The notes under the pieces: model-generated
What the model saw: the letters and a program-made list of their open reading frames with translations, nothing else
Databases searched by the model: none
Told to the model about the DNA's origin: nothing
Made by a program: the position numbers and the translations under genes
In this document: positions 7,516 to 10,364 of the stretch, piece after piece
How the letters are laid out: each line of letters starts with the position of its first letter
Numbering within the stretch: position 1 is the first letter of the stretch
Source of the DNA: Chloroflexota bacterium
GTDB taxonomy: Bacteria > Chloroflexota > Anaerolineae > Anaerolineales > Anaerolineaceae
Reading direction: 5' to 3'
Assembly (NCBI GenBank): GCA_029265085.1
Contig: JAJUJY010000148.1
Location: forward strand, 1-10,364
DNA length: 10,364 bases

Positions 7516-7568
7516 TCAGCACCATCCTGTTCCGCGCTGCTTCAACGGCCGGCTTACAATAATTCCGG

Positions 7569-8630
7569 TCATTGCGGCTGATTGAGCGCATTGGCAATTA
7601 GCCGGTCAATCTTCCCCATAGGAAAATCCGCCAACTGGTTCAACGATACCCAACGCAAATCACTGGCTTGAATCGGCTGCGGCTCGCCCACATTCAACTG
7701 GCAGTGAAAGGCATGCAGCGTCACCTTAAAGTGAGTATAGGCGTGCCGAAACACCCCCACCTTCTCACCCACCGCAACTTCTGCGCCCAATTCCTCACAA
7801 ATTTCACGGCGCAAACAATCCGGCAGCTCTTCCCCTGGCTCCACCTTGCCGCCCGGAAATTCCCATAATCCGCCCAACAGCCCTTCGGATGGGCGGCGAG
7901 CAATCAAAACCTGCCCATTGCGGTGAATCACGGCCGCAGTCACCAGGTAATGCGGCACTTCCGGCCTGGGTTCCAGCACAGGCCGTTCTTCCTGCTGCCC
8001 CAGTTGTGCCGCCTCACACAGAGCATACAAAGGACACAGCAAACATTGCGGCGAACGGGGCGTACAAATAGCCGCAGCCAGGTCCATCATCGCCTGGTTA
8101 TAATCACCCGCCCGGCCAGGCGGTAAATGCTGGAGCGCCAGTTCCCATAATATCCGCTCCCCCTCGGCAGAGCGCGCCGGCACCTGCACATCAAACACGC
8201 GCGCCAACACCCGCCGGATATTGCCGTCCAGCGCAGCTTCATCGCGGCCAAAAGCCATCGAAGCAATCGCCCCTGCGGTATAGCGGCCGATTCCGGGCAG
8301 CCGCTCAAGCGCCTGGCGGCCTGGAGGCAATTGTCCGGCATACTCCTGCATCACCCGTTGAGCCGCTTTATGCAAATTGCGCGCCCGGCTGTAATAGCCC
8401 AGGCCTTCCCAAAGCTGTAGAACATCCTGTTCCTGCGCCTCTGCCAGCGAACGGAGGGTTGGAAAACGAGCCATCCAACGTTCAAAATACGGGATAACTG
8501 TTTCCACCCGTGTTTGCTGCAGCATAATCTCAGACACCCAGACAGCATATGGGTCTGGGTGTCCACGCCAGGGCAGCTGGCGGGCATTTTTCGCATACCA
8601 ATCCAGCAGCAGCCGGGCAAATTCGGTCAT
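7569..8630 (-). CDS. mutY: A/G-specific adenine glycosylase with intact Nudix domain
   Basis: The 353-aa enzyme removes adenine mispaired with 8-oxoguanine in base-excision repair. The HhH-GPD domain shows catalytic Glu34 in SEIMLQQT, the hairpin LPGIGRYTAGAI (111-122) and catalytic Asp135 in ALDGN. The [4Fe-4S] cysteines are C189, C196, C199 and C205 (Cx6Cx2Cx5C). The C-terminal MutT-like domain (about 228-345) recognises 8-oxoG in MutY. Here it carries a complete Nudix box from Gly261 to Gly282, with R275, E276, E279 and E280, where classical MutY has a degenerate one. The open frame extends to 8732, but the start chosen is the ATG at 8630. It has AGGA 6 nt upstream, avoids an 86-bp overlap with the preceding gene, and begins at the family's usual point (MTEFARLLLDWY). 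Confidence 0.93.
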   Translation of the reverse strand: MTEFARLLLDWYAKNARQLPWRGHPDPYAVWVSEIMLQQTRVETVIPYFERWMARFPTLRSLAEAQEQDVLQLWEGLGYYSRARNLHKAAQRVMQEYAGQLPPGRQALERLPGIGRYTAGAIASMAFGRDEAALDGNIRRVLARVFDVQVPARSAEGERILWELALQHLPPGRAGDYNQAMMDLAAAICTPRSPQCLLCPLYALCEAAQLGQQEERPVLEPRPEVPHYLVTAAVIHRNGQVLIARRPSEGLLGGLWEFPGGKVEPGEELPDCLRREICEELGAEVAVGEKVGVFRHAYTHFKVTLHAFHCQLNVGEPQPIQASDLRWVSLNQLADFPMGKIDRLIANALNQPQ

Positions 8631-8636
8631 CTTAAT

Positions 8637-8640
8637 TCCT
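8637..8640 (-). promoter_or_regulatory. Ribosome binding site that fixes the mutY start
   Basis: The minus strand reads AGGA 6 nt before the ATG at 8630, inside the 14-bp gap after the preceding stop codon. This supports the 353-aa MutY over the 387-aa version. Confidence 0.7.
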
Positions 8641-8644
8641 GCAC

Positions 8645-8947
8645 CTAAAACTGGAAGCCGCTCCGCGATTCTACAATCTTGTGCGAGTAATTCTGCACAA
8701 AATCCTGCAGTTGATTGTTCAGGCTTAACCACTCTGACGAGTGCAGAATTTGGTTGGCTTTGGATTTGGTTGGAACCACCGCACCCACCAGAATTTGCGG
8801 TTGATCACCAAAAACAGTCGCCCAGGCATCGCTCAGTTCAAAACCAAGGCGCTGAACGCCTGGAATGAACTCGCGAACCACAAATTCAAAATACTCTTGT
8901 TCGCGATCTGGGGCAATATCCCAGGACATGATCAACTTAACAGCCAA
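8645..8947 (-). CDS. Small conserved-looking protein, possibly dimeric alpha/beta-barrel fold
   Basis: The 100-aa protein has no signal peptide or membrane segment. Its predicted order is strand (VKLIMSWDI), long helix (REQEYFEFVVREFIPGVQRLG), two strands (about 37-47 and 51-58) and a C-terminal helix. That recalls the ferredoxin-like dimeric alpha/beta-barrel proteins (ABM/NIPSNAP/EthD type). No catalytic residue is evident and I do not recognise the family. The start is a TTG at 8947, chosen because a strong AGAGGAG lies 6 nt upstream and overlaps the stop codon of the MBL gene; the next ATG is codon 7. It is co-transcribed with the MBL hydrolase (11-bp gap) and mutY (14-bp gap). Confidence 0.75.
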   Translation of the reverse strand: MAVKLIMSWDIAPDREQEYFEFVVREFIPGVQRLGFELSDAWATVFGDQPQILVGAVVPTKSKANQILHSSEWLSLNNQLQDFVQNYSHKIVESRSGFQF

Positions 8948-8953
8948 TGCAAA

Positions 8954-8960
8954 CTCCTCT
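8954..8960 (-). promoter_or_regulatory. Strong ribosome binding site deciding a TTG start
   Basis: AGAGGAG on the minus strand begins inside the TAG stop codon of the MBL gene (8959-8961) and lies 6 nt before TTG at 8947. It justifies the unusual start codon and suggests translational coupling with the upstream gene. Confidence 0.75.
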
Positions 8961-9609
8961 AATTATGCTGGTAATCCAAAACGACAACTTGTGTTTCTTC
9001 TGGCAAAGCAGAGGCAGAAGTAACTTTCAAAGAGGGCTGCGAATTGACGCCAGATACACCCATTTCTTTCAAAAACTTACTGAGCGGGTCCAGCTTCACC
9101 GTAGCTTCTGGTGTTGCATAATGCATGGGAATCACAATATTGGGGTCCAGCAAACTGATCACTTCAGCCGCTTTAGCCGCATTCAATCCCTCGCCGCCGC
9201 CAATGGGCACCAAAACGATATGTATCGGCCCCAGGGATTCCACTTCGGCCTGCGTTGGCACGCGGTCCATATCGCCCAGGTGCAAAACATTAATCCCGTT
9301 GTAGTCAATTAAGTAAAGGGTATTACGCGGTTCATCCTGGGTGTGTTTGGAATGCCCATTGGTTTGCACTCCGGTAATAAACACACCGCCCACCTCAAAT
9401 TCACCCGGTCCAGTAATCAAATAAGGATCACCCTTAACCGCCGAGAGAAAATTATGTCCTGGCGCAGCATGGCTGACCGTAACAATATCCGCTTTTAACT
9501 TTAAGGGAGCATAACCTACCGCGCGGTGATCATAGGGGTCTGATACCACCGAAGCGAGATTTCGTTCGACAATGCGAAAACAGGAATGTCCGTACCAACT
9601 AATTTCCAT
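8959..9609 (-). CDS. UlaG-like MBL-fold hydrolase with degenerate metal motif
   Basis: The 216-aa cytoplasmic protein has the overall plan of COG2220 (UlaG-like) metallo-beta-lactamase-fold hydrolases. It shows WYGHSCFRI (5-13), SDPYD (23-27), the motif region TVSHAAPGHN (44-53), GPGEFEVGGVFITG (67-80), HLGDMD (110-115), VPIGGG (134-139) and IPMHY (160-164). The classical HxHxDH metal motif reads H47-A-A-P-G51-H52 here, so the second His and the Asp are missing, although D113 and H163 remain. The substrate is unknown, and activity or metal content may differ from the family norm. The ATG start has GGAGG 4 nt upstream. It is the first gene of the four-gene minus-strand operon. Confidence 0.85.
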   Translation of the reverse strand: MEISWYGHSCFRIVERNLASVVSDPYDHRAVGYAPLKLKADIVTVSHAAPGHNFLSAVKGDPYLITGPGEFEVGGVFITGVQTNGHSKHTQDEPRNTLYLIDYNGINVLHLGDMDRVPTQAEVESLGPIHIVLVPIGGGEGLNAAKAAEVISLLDPNIVIPMHYATPEATVKLDPLSKFLKEMGVSGVNSQPSLKVTSASALPEETQVVVLDYQHN

Positions 9610-9631
9610 TGAGCCTCCGGTTTCTGGTATG

Positions 9632-9637
9632 ATTATA
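9632..9637 (-). promoter_or_regulatory. -10 box of the promoter for the MBL-mutY-pcm operon
   Basis: A perfect TATAAT on the minus strand lies 22 bp before the MBL start codon, giving a very short leader of about 16 nt (start near 9625). No good -35 box is seen at 16-18 bp. The place where it should lie (about 9654-9660) overlaps the -35 box of the divergent tRNA promoter. Confidence 0.55.
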
Positions 9638-9657
9638 CATTAAAGTTAGCCAATTGC

Positions 9658-9686
9658 TTGACGATTGGGGGAGGGTCTGATACACT
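9658..9686 (+). promoter_or_regulatory. Upstream promoter of the tRNA-tuf operon
   Basis: TTGACG (9658-9663) and TACACT (9681-9686) are separated by exactly 17 bp, with 5 of 6 and 4 of 6 consensus matches. The start would be near 9693, about 90 bp before the first tRNA. Confidence 0.55.
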
Positions 9687-9722
9687 TTTGCACCGTTGCA
9701 GGGAAACTCATTTTTCAAAACC

Positions 9723-9751
9723 TTGCCTTTAAAAATGTGGTCTGGTATAAT
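9723..9751 (+). promoter_or_regulatory. Proximal promoter of the tRNA-tuf operon
   Basis: TTGCCT (9723-9728), a 17-bp spacer and a perfect TATAAT (9746-9751) preceded by TGG make an extended -10 promoter. The start would be near 9758, about 27 nt before the mature 5' end of the first tRNA. This is the stronger of the two plus-strand promoters here. Confidence 0.75.
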
Positions 9752-9784
9752 CACACGCGCTAATGTGTAATTTAACAATTTAGC

Positions 9785-9857
9785 GCCGACGTAGCTCAAT
9801 CGGCAGAGCAACCGCCTTGTAAGTGGTAGGTTATGGGTTCGATTCCCATCGTCGGCT
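9785..9857 (+). tRNA. tRNA-Thr (anticodon TGT)
   Basis: Perfect 7-bp acceptor stem GCCGACG (9785-9791) / CGTCGGC (9850-9856), discriminator T at 9857. The D stem is GCTC/GAGC, and the anticodon loop CTTGTAA (9816-9822) has anticodon TGT at 9818-9820. The T arm is ATGGG-TTCGATT-CCCAT. CCA is not encoded, so it must be added after transcription. First of three tRNAs upstream of tuf. Confidence 0.95.
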
Positions 9858-9860
9858 CAG

Positions 9861-9927
9861 GTTGCGGGCTGGCAAGTGAGGCTGATCTAGGTTACAATAA
9901 GAACAACCTCACTTGCGAGCCAGCAAC
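9861..9927 (+). repeat. Long inverted repeat between tRNA-Thr and tRNA-Tyr
   Basis: The arms at 9861-9881 and 9907-9927 are complementary over 21 positions with two mismatches, enclosing a 25-nt loop. No T-run follows, so it is not an ordinary terminator. It would form a stable double-stranded stem in the precursor RNA, suited to RNase III-type processing. The loop contains a TACAAT (9893-9898) that could also be a weak internal -10 box. Confidence 0.75.
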
Positions 9928-9945
9928 AGCTCGGGCAAGCAGTAT

Positions 9946-10029
9946 GGGCGGTTACCCAAGTGGCCAACGGGGACTGACTGTAAATCAGTTGGCGACACGC
10001 CTTCGGAGGTTCGAATCCTTCACCGCCCA
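9946..10029 (+). tRNA. tRNA-Tyr (anticodon GTA)
   Basis: Acceptor stem GGGCGGT (9946-9952) / ACCGCCC (10022-10028), discriminator A at 10029. The anticodon stem is ACTGA/TCAGT with loop CTGTAAA (9978-9984) and anticodon GTA at 9980-9982. A long class II variable arm follows, then T arm GGAGG-TTCGAAT-CCTTC. The 84-nt length is normal for tRNA-Tyr. CCA is not encoded. Confidence 0.95.
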
Positions 10030-10030
10030 C

Positions 10031-10047
10031 TGGTCGTTTTACGACCA
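10031..10047 (+). other. Short hairpin after tRNA-Tyr
   Basis: TGGTCG (10031-10036) and CGACCA (10042-10047) form a 6-bp stem with a TTTTA loop, starting 2 nt after the mature tRNA end. It may guide 3' processing. It lacks a following T-run and the operon continues, so a terminator is unlikely. No tRNA-Gly fold is found in the 60-nt spacer (10030-10089). Confidence 0.45.
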
Positions 10048-10089
10048 ACTAGCTCACCGCAACCGCGGAAAGAGTCTGGAGAACGGCAA

Positions 10090-10162
10090 GCCCTCATAGC
10101 TCAGTAGGTAGAGCACGCCCTTGGTAAGGGCGGGGTCATGGGTTCAACTCCCATTGAGGGCT
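10090..10162 (+). tRNA. tRNA-Thr (anticodon GGT)
   Basis: Acceptor stem GCCCTCA (10090-10096) / TGAGGGC (10155-10161), discriminator T at 10162. The anticodon stem is CGCCC/GGGCG with loop TTGGTAA (10121-10127) and anticodon GGT at 10123-10125. The T arm is ATGGG-TTCAACT-CCCAT. CCA is not encoded. It lies 61 bp before the tuf start codon and is presumably co-transcribed with it. Confidence 0.95.
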
Positions 10163-10210
10163 CTTTTTGCCGATTGTACCAGGACCCTTTTGATGTATTT
10201 AAGAGGAGCC

Positions 10211-10216
10211 AAGGAG
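10211..10216 (+). promoter_or_regulatory. Ribosome binding site of tuf
   Basis: AAGGAG lies 7 nt before the ATG at 10224. A second purine-rich AGAGGAG occurs at 10202-10208. A strong site fits the very high expression of EF-Tu. Confidence 0.75.
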
Positions 10217-10223
10217 TAGAAGA

Positions 10224-10364
10224 ATGGCGAAGCAGAAATTTGATCGCAGTAAGCCGCATTTGAACGTAGGTACCATGGGACACATTGACCATGGGAAGAC
10301 GACCTTAACGGCTGCCATTACCAAGTATTGCGCCTTCCTGGGCAAGGCTGAATTCCGGGCTTAC
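10224..10364 (+). CDS. tuf: Translation elongation factor Tu, N-terminal part (cut by window edge)
   Basis: Only the first 47 codons are present. The sequence [20 protein letters not shown] leads into the G1/P-loop motif GHIDHGKT (19-26), followed by TLTAAITK, and the chain ends at GKAEFRAY, the start of the segment before switch I. EF-Tu is the GTPase that brings aminoacyl-tRNA to the ribosome, and a full protein would be about 400 aa. [11 protein letters not shown] replaces the more common GTIGHVDHGKT, which I associate with Chloroflexota (from memory). It is probably co-transcribed with the three tRNAs upstream. Confidence 0.96.
   Translation, partial: MAKQKFDRSKPHLNVGTMGHIDHGKTTLTAAITKYCAFLGKAEFRAY

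Noticed and set aside
8631..8732. Longer MutY N-terminus (34 extra residues)
   Set aside because: It would overlap the 100-aa gene by 86 bp and extends before the usual MutY start; the ATG at 8630 has a ribosome site.
9599..9811. 70-aa minus-strand ORF
   Set aside because: It begins inside tRNA-Thr and crosses the divergent promoter region.
9833..10107. Plus-strand ORFs of 88 and 64 aa
   Set aside because: They run through tRNA-Thr, its spacer and tRNA-Tyr.
10168..10196. Internal promoter directly before tuf (TTGCCG, spacer, TGATGT)
   Set aside because: The -10 box is poor; transcription from the tRNA promoters is a sufficient explanation.
1..10364. CRISPR array, insertion sequence or prophage attachment site
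   Set aside because: No regularly spaced repeats, transposase, integrase or duplicated tRNA end was seen.

Overview
The window looks like chromosomal DNA of a bacterium, most likely Chloroflexota of the Anaerolineae type. This is inferred from remembered family resemblance: a VanW/YoaR-type surface protein, an EF-Tu start reading [11 protein letters not shown], a UlaG-like metallo-hydrolase with a degenerate SHxxxGHN motif, and large AAA/STAND ATPases. No database search was possible. Most genes look like housekeeping. The exception is a pair of ATPase genes in the middle.

Layout. Positions 1-712 hold no convincing gene. They contain three tandem minus-strand promoters, each TTGACA with a 16-17 bp spacer and a TANAAT -10 box, followed by a boxA-like leader, so a strongly expressed minus-strand unit (probably an rRNA operon) should lie beyond the left edge. 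A plus-strand extended -10 promoter then serves a 622-aa membrane-anchored VanW/peptidoglycan-binding-like protein (713-2581), which ends at a 12-bp perfect terminator stem. At 2842-6813 come two ATPase ORFs. The first (396 aa) has an XRE-like N-terminus and a P-loop NTPase domain. The second (926 aa) has about ten membrane segments, a second P-loop NTPase domain and a C-terminal winged-helix-like region. They lie in the same reading frame and are separated by a single TAA, with GTG directly after it. They may be a coupled two-protein system or one 1,323-codon gene split by a stop.

Convergent with them is a compact minus-strand operon (9609 down to 6823): MBL-fold hydrolase, 100-aa alpha/beta protein, mutY and pcm, with gaps of 11, 14 and 53 bp. 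The last two repair oxidised DNA mispairs and damaged proteins. The MutY here carries an intact Nudix box.

From 9658 rightward, two plus-strand promoters drive tRNA-Thr(TGT), tRNA-Tyr(GTA), tRNA-Thr(GGT) and the start of tuf (EF-Tu, cut by the right edge). This is the order of the E. coli thrU-tyrU-glyT-thrT-tufB operon without the tRNA-Gly. A long 21-bp inverted repeat lies between the first two tRNAs.

The best candidate for an undescribed system is the ATPase pair: an XRE-like ATPase joined genetically, in frame, to a polytopic membrane ATPase.
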